Counted from the first letter of the stretch, positions 45,207 to 54,079 are shown. The stretch: DNA of 64,000 nucleotides from an uncultured Armatimonadota bacterium (GCA_903927025.1 CAIYLG010000021.1:62001-126000), one strand, 5' to 3'. Translations and numbers: made by a program. The notes: generated by a model from the letters alone, not told the origin.

Positions 45207-45266
45207 CGAATCGTCGGTGTACCCGATTTGCGAAGTCTCACCGGGATAGGTGCCCCCAAGTCGTCA

Positions 45267-45389
45267 CTAGTCCTTGTCGGTTCCAGAACTGGACAGCTGT
45301 GCCTTGTGGTCGCAAACCGGGCTGACGACAACAACTCCTCCCGCTACGAGAAGAACCATGATCGCAAGGTAGATCCATCGCTTTCGCAT
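45267..45389 (-). CDS. Small single-span membrane protein (40 aa), unrecognised
   Basis: This 41-codon frame runs from ATG 45389 to TAG 45267-45269. It begins with MRKRW, followed by one strong hydrophobic helix (YLAIMVLLVAGGVVVV) and a short tail with Cys and a C-terminal TDKD. The basic-hydrophobic-polar layout suggests a membrane anchor with N-in orientation. TACACT sits 6 nt before the ATG as a leaderless-type -10, which supports real expression. Function is unknown. It lies alone in the gap between the FAH gene and the gene at 45519. Confidence 0.5.
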   Translation of the reverse strand: MRKRWIYLAIMVLLVAGGVVVVSPVCDHKAQLSSSGTDKD

Positions 45390-45395
45390 GGGCTA

Positions 45396-45401
45396 AGTGT
45401 A
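45396..45401 (-). promoter_or_regulatory. -10-like TACACT before the 40-aa protein
   Basis: TACACT on the minus strand ends 6 nt before ATG 45389 with no ribosome site between them. Confidence 0.35.
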
Positions 45402-45506
45402 TCAACGCAGCCAGTCCTCCGGTCCCCTTTCTTTCGCTTGACGAGAGGATGGGAGTTCGACTCAATCCACCGAAACCAGCAAAACTCATACCCCTCAGGG
45501 CCACAA

Positions 45507-45512
45507 TAAATT
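45507..45512 (+). promoter_or_regulatory. -10-like TAAATT before the gene at 45519
   Basis: TAAATT ends 6 nt before ATG 45519, and the spacer CAAGCC contains no Shine-Dalgarno. Confidence 0.35.
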
Positions 45513-45518
45513 CAAGCC

Positions 45519-47621
45519 ATGATCGCCCCAACCCTCGCACTTCTCGCAGGCCTGTTCAACCAGTCGGCCATCCCTCAGGAGCGAACAGTTTTTCAGACCG
45601 GCAGCACCTATAAAGACCGGATCAATTTGCGTGCGGACGTCGCCATTGTTTACGGCATCGACAAGTCGATGCCGGACCGAATCAGGGCTTGGAGGGCGAA
45701 GGGGTACCGGATCCACCTGATGACCGGCGTGGCGTGGGGAGAATATCAGGACTACGTTTTTGGTCGGTGGGATGGAGTGAACCACGAAGATGAAGCTCAA
45801 ACCCGAAGCAGCGGCGAAATCATCGGGCATGGCAAGGACGTGTTCTACATGTCTCCTGGTGCCAGCTACGGCAAGTTCCTTGCCGAGGGAGTCAACCGAG
45901 CCCTTGAAGCTGGCGTGGAAGCCGTCCACCTGGAGGAGCCTGAGTTCTGGAACTTCGGCGGCTATGGCGCTGGGTTCAAGCGAGAGTGGAGCGCCTTCTA
46001 CAAAGAGCCATGGCAGGACCCCAGCAGCTCCCCGGACGCCCGCTGGCGTGCGGCAAAGTTGATGTACTTCCTGTACCGACGGGCACTTCAGCAAGTCTTT
46101 GATTCAGTGCAGAGCTACAACAAGGCGCACGGCACCCACGTCCGCTGCTATGTTCCCACCCACAGCCTGCTGAACTACGCCAGCTGGAACATCGTGAGCC
46201 CGGAATCCAGCCTTGCCAGGCTTAACGGATGCGATGGCTACATCGCCCAGGTTTGGACCGGAACCTCAAGAACGCCGAACACCTACCAGGGAGTTACGAA
46301 GGAGCGCACCTTTGAAACCGCGTTCCTGGAATATGGCATCATGCAGAACCTGGTCCGGTCCACCGGAAGAAGCGTTTGGTACCTCGCCGACCCCATCGAA
46401 GACAACCCCGACCACGACTGGAACGACTACCGCGACAACTATCACGCAACGCTTATCGCCTCCCTCCTTCAGCCCGAAGTCTCTCAGTACGAAGTGATGC
46501 CGTGGCCAGAGCGAATCTTCAACGGCACTTACCCATCGCCGGAGGATCGCTCCAAGCGGGTGCCGATCCCGCAGAGCTACGCAACCGAGCTCCAGGTGGT
46601 GATCAACGCGCTCAAGGACATGAAGCAGTCTCGTAGCGGCTGGATTGGGACCAAGGGCGACATCGGCTTTTTGGCAAGCGATTCCCTAATGTTCCAACGG
46701 GGCGGACCTAAGGCGAGCGACGAGCAGATGGGCCACATGTACGGCCTTGCCCTCCCCTTCGTGAAGCGAGGCATCCCCATCCAGCCGATCCAGATGGAGA
46801 ACGTCACCCTCCCCGGGTATCTCAAGGACACCAAGCTTCTCCTCCTCACCTACGAGGGCATGAAACCGCTCACCCCCGACGTCGACGAAGCTCTCGCCAC
46901 CTGGGTTAAGGGTGGAGGCAAGTTGGTGGTGGTGGATGACGACGCCGACCCATTCTTAACTGTCCGCGAATGGTGGAACACCGCTCCGATGCACTACTCG
47001 ACACCGAGAAAGCACCTCTTCGAGTTGCTTGGTGTCACTGATGAGGCCTCACTATCCCAGGTCAAAGTTGGCCAGGGGACGCTCCTCCGAATCAAGAAGA
47101 GCCCAACTTCCTTGGCAAGATCCACGGACGGGAGCCAGGAGCTATTCGACAAAGTCTCCGCCCTCATGCCAGAAGTCCAAAGCCGGGTCAGCGGCTCCCT
47201 TGTCCTTCGACGCGGTCCCTACTTAGTGGGTGCGGGCCTGGACGAGACAACCGCAAAGGACAAAACGCTGAAGGGCGACTACGTCGATCTTTTTGATCCC
47301 GCGCTTGTAGTTCAGTCCGGCGTCTCCTTTAGCAGCAGAGCACGGCACTTCCTAGTCGAGTTGCCCAGCTACAGAAAGCAGGTCATTGCCGCGTCAGGCG
47401 AACTGAAAGACGTAAAGTCAAACGGACAAGGCTGGTCGGCAACCCTAGAGGGCATCGCCGAAACGAACGCGGTTATCCTCCTGAAGGTGCCAAAAACGCC
47501 GTCGTCGGTCTCGGTCAATGGAGTTGACCTGGCACCACAGCAATACGACACAAAGCATCACCTGCTCTGGATTCGATTTCCAAATAGCCCGACGCCCCAA
47601 CTGGTGTCGGTGAAGTTCTAG
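45519..47621 (+). CDS. Secreted TIM-barrel-like protein, probable glycoside hydrolase of unknown family
   Basis: The 700-residue protein has a short signal (APTLALLAGLFNQSA). It then resembles a glycosidase-type barrel: RINLRADVAIVYGIDKSMP, YRIHLMTGVAWGEYQDYV, GVEAVHLEEPEFW with adjacent acidic residues at a strand end, RCYVPTHSLLNYASWNIVSP, GYIAQVWTGTSRTPNTYQG and SVWYLADPIEDNPDHDW. Residues about 380-510 look like a glutamine-amidotransferase-like beta-galactosidase domain (KLLLLTYEGMKPLTPDVDEALATWVKGGGKLVVVDDDA), as in GH42-type enzymes. The C-terminus is beta-rich. I cannot assign a family. It is convergent with the GNAT gene, overlapping 4 nt. Confidence 0.6.
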   Translation: MIAPTLALLAGLFNQSAIPQERTVFQTGSTYKDRINLRADVAIVYGIDKSMPDRIRAWRAKGYRIHLMTGVAWGEYQDYVFGRWDGVNHEDEAQTRSSGEIIGHGKDVFYMSPGASYGKFLAEGVNRALEAGVEAVHLEEPEFWNFGGYGAGFKREWSAFYKEPWQDPSSSPDARWRAAKLMYFLYRRALQQVFDSVQSYNKAHGTHVRCYVPTHSLLNYASWNIVSPESSLARLNGCDGYIAQVWTGTSRTPNTYQGVTKERTFETAFLEYGIMQNLVRSTGRSVWYLADPIEDNPDHDWNDYRDNYHATLIASLLQPEVSQYEVMPWPERIFNGTYPSPEDRSKRVPIPQSYATELQVVINALKDMKQSRSGWIGTKGDIGFLASDSLMFQRGGPKASDEQMGHMYGLALPFVKRGIPIQPIQMENVTLPGYLKDTKLLLLTYEGMKPLTPDVDEALATWVKGGGKLVVVDDDADPFLTVREWWNTAPMHYSTPRKHLFELLGVTDEASLSQVKVGQGTLLRIKKSPTSLARSTDGSQELFDKVSALMPEVQSRVSGSLVLRRGPYLVGAGLDETTAKDKTLKGDYVDLFDPALVVQSGVSFSSRARHFLVELPSYRKQVIAASGELKDVKSNGQGWSATLEGIAETNAVILLKVPKTPSSVSVNGVDLAPQQYDTKHHLLWIRFPNSPTPQLVSVKF

Positions 47622-48553
47622 GCATCCAGCTGAAGACTCATTGACTTGTACCGGCGGGTGGGCACAAAGCCGTGCTTGCCGTAGAAATCCACCAGGCCGG
47701 TCCAGTCGATGATGCACTGATCCACGCCACGGTCCCGGAGGTATTCAAGCGACTTGCCGAGCAGGGCGTTGCCGCTTCCTCGACCCCTTAGCTCCTTCGA
47801 GACGCCGATCGGCCCAAGCGCGCCCCACTTATCTCCCATGCTTACATTCCAGACGGCACCCCCTATCGGCGCACGGTTGCTGCTGTCCTGAACAAGCGCA
47901 AATCCATCGACCCGATCTCCGTGGAAGAGTCCGTACACGCAACCCGGACCTTCAATTCCGGCCTTGGTCATCGTGTCGTATTTCCACCGATGGGGAAACT
48001 CTCGGTCAAAGAACTCGATGAGGGCGGGAAGATCCTTCTTCTCCATCGGCCGGAACTCGTCTCCATCCGGAATGGGATATTTGTTCTCGTAGTCGAGAAG
48101 ACTTCGCTCGAGGTCAACACATTCGCTGCCCTCAGAGAACCCTTCCACCGTTAGAAATCCATCAAGTGCCGGATAGTCGGTCGGCAATCCCGGGAAGAAG
48201 TGGCGGCTGTCCTGCCCAAATTGGAGACGCCGAATGCCTCGATTGCTCAAAAGGCTCTTCACATCCGTCATCAGGTCCACACCGTACTGCGACTCGCAGT
48301 ACGCGAGGATGCTCAGGTGAGCAGTGTCCTGATCGGGTCCCGCATACAGCGTGCACGCCGACTTCTTGACGGAGACGAAGCCGAGGATCTCTCCATCTGC
48401 ATCCTCGATACACGATGCCCCCCAATCAAAGATTGGGGACTCTATTGTGTTGATTCGAAGCTGGGCTCCGGTAATGGCGTACTTGGCGGGGGCACAACCG
48501 TTCCAGAATTCGGCGAGCCGGTCAAAATCGGCGTCCTTGAAGCTTCGCTTCAT
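47618..48553 (-). CDS. Tandem-GNAT N-acetyltransferase-like protein
   Basis: The 311 residues form two GNAT-type halves. The second is more canonical: FRPMEKKDLPALIEFFDREFP, GDRVDGFALVQDSS, and the acetyl-CoA loop LGPIGVSKELRGRGSGNALLGKSLEYLRDRG (motif Q/R-x-x-G-x-G/A), followed by CIIDWTGLVDFYGKHGFVPTRRY. The first half (MKRSFKDADFDRLAEFWN, LGFVSVKKS) appears degenerate. Homologues are often encoded near cell-wall sugar genes; the acceptor is unknown. Its ATG overlaps the stop of the preceding gene by 4 nt, placing it third in a minus-strand operon with 48550-49083 and 49080-49388. Confidence 0.8.
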   Translation of the reverse strand: MKRSFKDADFDRLAEFWNGCAPAKYAITGAQLRINTIESPIFDWGASCIEDADGEILGFVSVKKSACTLYAGPDQDTAHLSILAYCESQYGVDLMTDVKSLLSNRGIRRLQFGQDSRHFFPGLPTDYPALDGFLTVEGFSEGSECVDLERSLLDYENKYPIPDGDEFRPMEKKDLPALIEFFDREFPHRWKYDTMTKAGIEGPGCVYGLFHGDRVDGFALVQDSSNRAPIGGAVWNVSMGDKWGALGPIGVSKELRGRGSGNALLGKSLEYLRDRGVDQCIIDWTGLVDFYGKHGFVPTRRYKSMSLQLDA

Positions 48554-49083
48554 GCTTGGTTCTCAGCCAGGAGCCTAAGGTGCTCGTCATACCTAGCGAT
48601 TGCATTCTGTGTTCGAGTCAAACGTGAGATCATGTTGCCGTTATCCATGGACAATAGCTCGTTCAGATCGCTCGAGGCCGTTAGCGCCTCAAACGCATCC
48701 AAAGGACGTCCACATAACTGTATGCCAGCATCGGCATCTTCGGGGCAGAAATCGAGAAACGCTGTCAAAAAAGGCCGCACTGTGGCATAGAGTCGATCCA
48801 CTTCCACCCTTTGGTCAAGATAGCGTGATTCGTGCTTCGGTTCGATTCCAAACTGTGCCGCACCGCAGAGAGTCTCCACGAGGTCCTCGTAGCTCTCCAG
48901 GAACATCGCAAGCTGCTGCTGGCGCTCCTCGATATTTGGGACGGTAGATCGCTGACGAATCAGATCACGGGATCGCGCCCGTGACCGGTTGACAAAAACC
49001 AGCCTGCTGAGCACGTTCCCAGCAAAATCTGCTGCGATGAACCCCTGACTGCGTCGGCCGTTCCTTCGAATCTGCGATTTCAT
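48550..49083 (-). CDS. Hypothetical cytoplasmic protein in the DUF1844-GNAT operon
   Basis: This is a 177-residue, mostly helical, charged protein with no signal peptide. Its N-terminus is basic (KSQIRRNGRRSQGF). Helical segments such as NIEERQQQLAMFLESYEDLVETL and SRLTRTQNAIARYDEHLRLLAE suggest a bundle or a short coiled coil. I recognise no family. Both ends overlap neighbours by 4 nt (ATGA), so it is translationally coupled in a three-gene operon with the DUF1844 protein upstream and the GNAT protein downstream. Confidence 0.65.
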   Translation of the reverse strand: MKSQIRRNGRRSQGFIAADFAGNVLSRLVFVNRSRARSRDLIRQRSTVPNIEERQQQLAMFLESYEDLVETLCGAAQFGIEPKHESRYLDQRVEVDRLYATVRPFLTAFLDFCPEDADAGIQLCGRPLDAFEALTASSDLNELLSMDNGNMISRLTRTQNAIARYDEHLRLLAENQA

Positions 49084-49388
49084 GAACTTGCCCCCTGGCT
49101 CTTGTTGAGGTAGTTGATGCGCAAGTCCCTCACGAGGCTGTTCACCTGCCGCCTATCCTCGTCATCCAGCTGGGACTCAAGCTGATGCACCATGTTGACC
49201 ACCACGTCGATGGCGACCTTGGCTTCCGCCAGATCGACACCGATCCTGCCGGTGACAGGGTCTGGCTGCAGACCAAGCTTTTGCCAAGCGACTGACGACA
49301 TCTGCTCAATTAAAATCGTGAGAATGTCGTAGACACTGATAGGTTTCTTCGGGGTTTCTGACTCGCTCGCGGACATGCTATCAGGCAT
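49080..49388 (-). CDS. DUF1844 domain protein
   Basis: The 102-residue protein has the DUF1844 core: SVYDILTILIEQMSSVAWQKLGLQPDPVTGRIGVDLAEAKVAIDVVVNMV, then DEDRRQVNSLVRDLRINYL. This small helical family of unknown function is common in Acidobacteria, Planctomycetes and related phyla, often near lipid or purine genes. The frame may start at ATG 49388 or ATG 49376; neither has a clear ribosome site. It is the first gene of the minus-strand operon and diverges from trxB. Confidence 0.8.
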   Translation of the reverse strand: MPDSMSASESETPKKPISVYDILTILIEQMSSVAWQKLGLQPDPVTGRIGVDLAEAKVAIDVVVNMVHQLESQLDDEDRRQVNSLVRDLRINYLNKSQGASS

Positions 49389-49469
49389 ACAGACGGGTGA
49401 GTTGGGGCGTTCGATGCGACTGTCTGACGCAGCTTCAAAAGGTAAACTCGTCAGCCTCTCAGGTTATCC

Positions 49470-50405
49470 ATGATTCACAACGTCATCATCATTGGCTCTG
49501 GTCCCGCCGGCTACACCGCCGCCCTTTACACCGCACGCGCCGATCTTAAACCGATCATGTTTGCAGGCTTAGAGCCAGGGGGTCAGCTCATGATTACCAC
49601 AGACGTGGAGAACTATCCCGGATTCCCAGACGGCATCATGGGTCCGGAAATGATGGACCTGTTCCGACGCCAAGTCGAGCGATTCGGTGTGGAAATCCAC
49701 CAGAAGCACGTCACCAAAGTTGACCTGAGCAAGCGACCCTTTAAGGTCTATGTAGACGACGAGCTGTATGAGGCCAACTCCATCATCATCACGACGGGCG
49801 CCAGCGCCAAGTGGCTTGGCCTTGAGTCAGAAGTAACGTACGGAGGCTTCGGCGTCAGCGCCTGCGCTACCTGCGACGGCTTCTTCTTCCGCAACAAGGA
49901 AGTCATTGTGGTAGGTGGCGGAGATACCGCGATGGAAGAGGCCAACTACCTCACCAAGCACTGCAGCAAGGTTTATCTGATTCACCGCCGAAGCGAGTTC
50001 CGCGCGAGCAAGATCATGCAGGACCGAGTTTTGGCAAACCCCAAGGTTGAAGTCATCACCAACTCTGCAATCGAAGAGATTCTTGGCGCCCACCAGCCCA
50101 AAAAGGTCACCGGTGTGCGACTCGTCGACACAGTCACCGGGGAAAAGCGAGAGATGCCGATCGACGGCGTTTTTATCGCAATCGGCCACAAGCCGAACTC
50201 TGATTTGTTCCACGGCGTCTTAGACATGGATTCGGTCGGTTATATCCTGACCCTTCCCGGCACGACCAAAACGAATATTCCCGGCGTTTTTGCCGCGGGA
50301 GACGTGGCGGACAGCCAGTACCGGCAGGCGGTTACCGCTGCGGGAACGGGCTGCATGGCCGCGATTGACGCCGAGCGCTATTTGGAGGCGGAAGGACACT
50401 CTTGA
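49470..50405 (+). CDS. trxB: Thioredoxin reductase
   Basis: The 311-residue flavoprotein is a complete low-molecular-weight thioredoxin reductase. It has the FAD-binding N-terminus (VIIIGSGPAGYTAALYTARADL), GGQLMITTDVENYPGFPDGI, the redox pair C132-A-T-C135 in ACATCDGFFF, the NADPH-binding GGGDTAMEEANYLTKH with HRRSEFRASKIM, and the C-terminal GVFAAGDVADSQYRQAVTAAGTGCMAA. It reduces thioredoxin with NADPH in the cytoplasm. Its stop overlaps the TTG start of a metalloprotease-like gene (TTGA), so the two are likely coupled. Confidence 0.95.
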   Translation: MIHNVIIIGSGPAGYTAALYTARADLKPIMFAGLEPGGQLMITTDVENYPGFPDGIMGPEMMDLFRRQVERFGVEIHQKHVTKVDLSKRPFKVYVDDELYEANSIIITTGASAKWLGLESEVTYGGFGVSACATCDGFFFRNKEVIVVGGGDTAMEEANYLTKHCSKVYLIHRRSEFRASKIMQDRVLANPKVEVITNSAIEEILGAHQPKKVTGVRLVDTVTGEKREMPIDGVFIAIGHKPNSDLFHGVLDMDSVGYILTLPGTTKTNIPGVFAAGDVADSQYRQAVTAAGTGCMAAIDAERYLEAEGHS

Positions 50406-51523
50406 TCGCAACTCTCACCCACATATTGGCCCTTATGCTCGCACGAGGGCAGGGTCAGCTGTGGTCGAGATTAGAGTTGCCGGTGCCTGCGAAAAGCCCT
50501 GTGAAGCTGTTTATTCAAACGGCTTCGGATCCGATGGACCCGCCTATCAAGAGCCCAAAAAGATTCGGTGAGGACAAGGTCCAGTGGGAATTCCCGTGGA
50601 TTTCGGCCGCCTACGGCCATATCGATGGCGACCCCTCGAACAGCGACAATCGCTTCCGGATCTTTTCTCAAGAGCAAAAGGGCGGCAAATCTGCGATGGT
50701 GGCCCGCATGCTTCTGCGGCTATGGGACATGAATGTTGAGCGCCTGAGACTGGGGCACAACCCGGAATTTCACAGGGGCCTGGTGGATGTTTACCTTTGC
50801 TACGGCGGCAAGGCAGGGGGAGAGCAGCTGTTTGATCAGGAGTTCGAGCCCGACCCGAAGAATCCTGGAAAGACAATCGCCTGGAAAGCGAACACAATCT
50901 ACATCTACGACCTTCCCAGCTTTACAGACCCTGTTGAAATGGCGAGAGAGGTCGCCCATGAGTACGGCCATGCCACCTGGGCTCCCATCGGTGGATTCCA
51001 GCAGCCCGAAGAGTGGGCAAATGGTTATCTCGCGGAAAAGGTCTTTCTGCGATGGATGCGGGATGCCATCGCCAGGGGTGATCTGACTCCAGACGATGCC
51101 ATGGGCGCCACCAAAGAAGGACTGGACAAGTGGCTCGCCGTAAACTTCGACCCACTCATGTTGAAGGCGGCACAGCAGCTGCCCACCCCAGCCCTGCTTT
51201 CGGATAAGTCAGAAGCCGGCATGAACGCCTTTCTCGGCCTCGCCCTCTACATCGAGACCCTCTTTCCAGACCGCGTCTTCAAGCGTTCGATGGAACTGTG
51301 TGGACTAGAAGCCAAGGGCTACCCGGAGAGCATCCTGCTCGCGGCAGACGAACCAGATGAAGTCACCCTCAAAGTGCCCGACAAATATTTCGGCCACTTA
51401 ATCTGGCTCCCGGTGGGCAAAGGCAAAGTAACCGGAGCCAAAATCATAAAATTCGACCCCAGCGGCTGGGTTCAAGTGGAAGTGCGAAACGCACCCATTA
51501 CGATCAAGAACCACCGCGGGTGA
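50402..51523 (+). CDS. Zinc metalloprotease-like protein with HEYGH motif, probably secreted
   Basis: The 373-residue product begins with TTG and a short hydrophobic segment (LTHILALMLARGQG). The key motif is MAREVAHEYGHATW (H186, E187, H190), a zinc-binding HExGH-type site, with Glu residues in QQPEEWANGYLAEK (E203/E204) as a possible third ligand. Upstream are strands such as VKLFIQTASDP and IYIYDLPSF. No known peptidase family is evident from memory, so this is a candidate gluzincin-like enzyme. The 4-nt overlap with trxB suggests a joint transcript; why a reductase and a peptidase are linked is unclear. Confidence 0.6.
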   Translation: MIATLTHILALMLARGQGQLWSRLELPVPAKSPVKLFIQTASDPMDPPIKSPKRFGEDKVQWEFPWISAAYGHIDGDPSNSDNRFRIFSQEQKGGKSAMVARMLLRLWDMNVERLRLGHNPEFHRGLVDVYLCYGGKAGGEQLFDQEFEPDPKNPGKTIAWKANTIYIYDLPSFTDPVEMAREVAHEYGHATWAPIGGFQQPEEWANGYLAEKVFLRWMRDAIARGDLTPDDAMGATKEGLDKWLAVNFDPLMLKAAQQLPTPALLSDKSEAGMNAFLGLALYIETLFPDRVFKRSMELCGLEAKGYPESILLAADEPDEVTLKVPDKYFGHLIWLPVGKGKVTGAKIIKFDPSGWVQVEVRNAPITIKNHRG

Positions 51524-51583
51524 AACTGGTGGGGGCGCCAGCTAACCGCTTACCCTGGTGAACGTCGGCCCGCCACGAACCTA

Positions 51584-51600
51584 CCGCAACGCGGTTGTTT
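51584..51600 (+). terminator. Weak terminator-like hairpin after the trxB unit
   Basis: ACCGC (51584-51588) pairs with GCGGT (51592-51596) around AAC, followed by TGTT. The stem is only 5 bp. The rest of the gap 51524-51720 shows no gene. Confidence 0.3.
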
Positions 51601-51720
51601 ATTCACGAGGTGTCTTAGTCCATATCCATGGGCCGCGGAGGTCTCCACGACTATTTTCGCGGGCTGAAGCACCGCTCCGCAAGCCGGGTAAACCCAGCGC
51701 TCCAGCCCTCCCCCGTGTCC

Positions 51721-52896
51721 CTAAAACTTCTTCGCGAACTGAAGAAATCCGTAGGTCAACTGGTTGGAGTGTCCGCTCAGTGCCTGCACAAAGTTGCCTG
51801 GCTCGAAGAAGGCGATCCCTGCCGTGATCTTTGCATCGCTCTTAAAGCCGTAGCTGGCTGAGAAGTCGTACTCCTTTCCAAGGTCCTTTCCGCTTCCTCC
51901 GGTTGGATCCACAAAATTCCCGCCCGCTCTTGGGTTGACAGCGCCGACCGCGTTGTACCAGCCATCCGAAGCGTCTCGCAGTGAGAACGCATGACCTTCC
52001 GCGAGGAGGGTGATGCCGGCAAAGCTGTTGTTCTGGAGCTTCACCGCAACTTCGTTCATGTTCTTCCAGCCGGCGAGGTCGGCAAGGCCGTACTGGTCGT
52101 GGTTGCTGGGATAGAGGTTATCGAAGGTGCGAACCGTCGTCCCATTCTTACCGCCGCTGGCGGCGTTGCCCTCGATGCGGAAAGTTGTGTTGTGATAGAT
52201 GGGCCGCGTGGCTCCCACATGCCAAGCCCATGAACGCTGATCGAGGCCGTTGTTGCTGCCGTACTGCACGGCGGCTTCTCCATCCACGGTGATATTTCCG
52301 ACTTTGATGGTGAGGAAATGGTCGAGCGTCTGAACGTCGATCCCAGACACCTTTCCAAGATCATGCTTTGCGATAAAGCTTGTGGTGCCAATGCGGGGGT
52401 CTGAGTGGGTTAAGCCCTCCACCCGCGCCGTCTCTGGCTTGTTGTTGGCGACACCGAGGCGTCCGCCCCAGGCAGACCAAGCACCAGAATCCAAACGTCC
52501 GGCATCGAAAGAGCGAGCAAGGTTCAACCATTCCGTTGAGCCAATCAGCCGCTGCTGACCAATTTCGATTTTTTGACGACCTGCGATGGCGGTGAATCCT
52601 CCACCTGACCACTTGGCATAGGCAAGCGAGACATCGCTGCTGTCAAAGCTTCCATTCTGCTTCTGGTTCCAAAAGAGGCTGTGACCGTTTTGATACTCAA
52701 CCTTTGCAGTAAGACGAGGATTGAATGTGTATTCTGCGCCGATGCGCAGTCGGGAGAATAGGTTTTGACCGTTCTTGTCGGCTGGACTGGAGAAGGTCGG
52801 ATTGATATGAGTTTGAAACTGCTCGCGAGACTCCGCGTAGAAGTGCAGATTAGGGTCGGTGTCGAGTGTGGCAAGTATAGGGGGAATAAGAAACAT
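51721..52896 (-). CDS. Outer-membrane porin, alginate-export-like (AlgE-type) beta-barrel
   Basis: ATG 52896 has AGGTGG about 9 nt upstream and gives 391 residues. Alternating amphipathic strands fill the protein: LFSRLRIGAEYTFNPRLTAKVEY, VSLAYAKWSGGGFTAIAGRQKIEIG, TTSFIAKHDLG, ITLLAEGHAFSLRDASDGWYNA and DFSASYGFKSDAKITAGIAFFEP. It ends in FLQFAKKF, the C-terminal Phe typical of barrels inserted by the BAM complex. The GRQKIEIGQQRLIGSTEWLN stretch is typical of the alginate-export domain family. It likely lets small solutes or oligosaccharides cross the outer membrane, and it shows that the organism is diderm. A cleavable signal peptide is not obvious. Confidence 0.75.
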   Translation of the reverse strand: MFLIPPILATLDTDPNLHFYAESREQFQTHINPTFSSPADKNGQNLFSRLRIGAEYTFNPRLTAKVEYQNGHSLFWNQKQNGSFDSSDVSLAYAKWSGGGFTAIAGRQKIEIGQQRLIGSTEWLNLARSFDAGRLDSGAWSAWGGRLGVANNKPETARVEGLTHSDPRIGTTSFIAKHDLGKVSGIDVQTLDHFLTIKVGNITVDGEAAVQYGSNNGLDQRSWAWHVGATRPIYHNTTFRIEGNAASGGKNGTTVRTFDNLYPSNHDQYGLADLAGWKNMNEVAVKLQNNSFAGITLLAEGHAFSLRDASDGWYNAVGAVNPRAGGNFVDPTGGSGKDLGKEYDFSASYGFKSDAKITAGIAFFEPGNFVQALSGHSNQLTYGFLQFAKKF

Positions 52897-53023
52897 CTTT
52901 GATTTCCACCTGCTGAACAGGTTTGGGAGCCATTGTAGCCACCTGGTAGGATTTCCTGCCATGCCCGCGCGGAAATCCGCATAAATTGCATAGCTCAGTC
53001 AGCGCTGACTTACTGACTCAAAG

Positions 53024-54001
53024 CTACGAAAACCCGAGGACGGGATGAGGGATGTAGGGCGCTTCCAGCGTCTGAACCTCTTCGGACGTCAGCTTCAACT
53101 CCAGCGCGGCGACGGCGTCCTCGAGGTGATGGGGCTTTGAAGCACCGATGATGGGCGAAGACACATACGATTTGCCCAGCATCCAGGCCAGTGCGACGGT
53201 CGCCCGACTCGCTCCACGGACCTTCGCAACCTCCGCGACGGCACCGACCACGGCTCGGTCAGATTCCACCGAGCCATACAGCGTCTTGCCGAAGTTGTCG
53301 GTTTCGCTCCGGGCGGTTGTGTCGTCCCAGTCTCGGGTCAGCTTGCCACGTGCCAGCGGGCTCCAAGGAATCACGCCGATCCCCTGATCGGCGCAGAGGC
53401 CCATCATCTCCCGCTCTTCTTCGCGATAGACGAGGTTGTAGTGGTTCTGCATGCTGACGAACTTCGTCCATCCGTGCTTTTCTGCGGTGTAGAGTGCCTT
53501 TGAGAACTGCCAAGCGAACATCGAAGACGCTCCGATGTAGCGCGCCTTGCCCGCCTTCACCACATCGTGAAGCGCCTCCATCGTTTCCTCGATCGGAGTC
53601 TCATAGTCCCATCGGTGAATCTGATACAGGTCCACGTAGTCCGTACCCAGCCGAGTCAGACTGGCGTCGATTTCGGACATCACTGCCTTTCGAGAGAGAC
53701 CGGCGCCATTGACATCCGCACGCATGCGGCCATGAAGCTTGGTCGCGATGACCACCTCTTCCCTCTTGGCGAAGTCCTTGAGAGCACGTCCAAGGATCTC
53801 CTCGCTGGTTCCGTCTGAATACACGTTAGCCGTATCAAAGAAGTTGATGCCCAATTCGAGCGCTCGCTGAATGTAGGGGCGACTCTCCGGCTCTTCCAGA
53901 GTCCAAAGATGGTTTCCCCTTGTCGGCACACCGTACGTCATGCATCCCAAGCAGATCTTCGATACTTTGAGCCCCGTCTTCCCCAGCCGTGTGTATTCCA
54001 T
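53024..54001 (-). CDS. Aldo/keto reductase
   Basis: The 325-residue protein is a standard AKR barrel. The catalytic tetrad is visible: D56 and Y61 in INFFDTANVYSDGTSEEILG, K88 in EVVIATKLHG, and H129 in VDLYQIHRWD. NADPH-binding residues lie in the C-terminal loop (IGVIPWSPLARGKLTRDW and SPIIGASKPHHLEDAVAAL). The sequence is closest to the YajO/AKR11-AKR12-like general oxidoreductases. It reduces aldehydes or sugars with NADPH in the cytoplasm. Monocistronic; it diverges from the beta-lactamase-like gene. Confidence 0.92.
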   Translation of the reverse strand: MEYTRLGKTGLKVSKICLGCMTYGVPTRGNHLWTLEEPESRPYIQRALELGINFFDTANVYSDGTSEEILGRALKDFAKREEVVIATKLHGRMRADVNGAGLSRKAVMSEIDASLTRLGTDYVDLYQIHRWDYETPIEETMEALHDVVKAGKARYIGASSMFAWQFSKALYTAEKHGWTKFVSMQNHYNLVYREEEREMMGLCADQGIGVIPWSPLARGKLTRDWDDTTARSETDNFGKTLYGSVESDRAVVGAVAEVAKVRGASRATVALAWMLGKSYVSSPIIGASKPHHLEDAVAALELKLTSEEVQTLEAPYIPHPVLGFS

Positions 54002-54066
54002 GTCTGCACAAGTCTACGCAGCCACAATCACGAGAAACACCAAGAATGATTTCAGTAAATCCGGTT

Positions 54067-54072
54067 CAAAAT
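54067..54072 (+). promoter_or_regulatory. -10-like CAAAAT 7 nt before the beta-lactamase-like gene
   Basis: CAAAAT ends 7 nt before ATG 54080, exactly as before ATG 38669. The spacer AGACCTA contains no Shine-Dalgarno. Confidence 0.4.
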
Positions 54073-54079
54073 AGACCTA

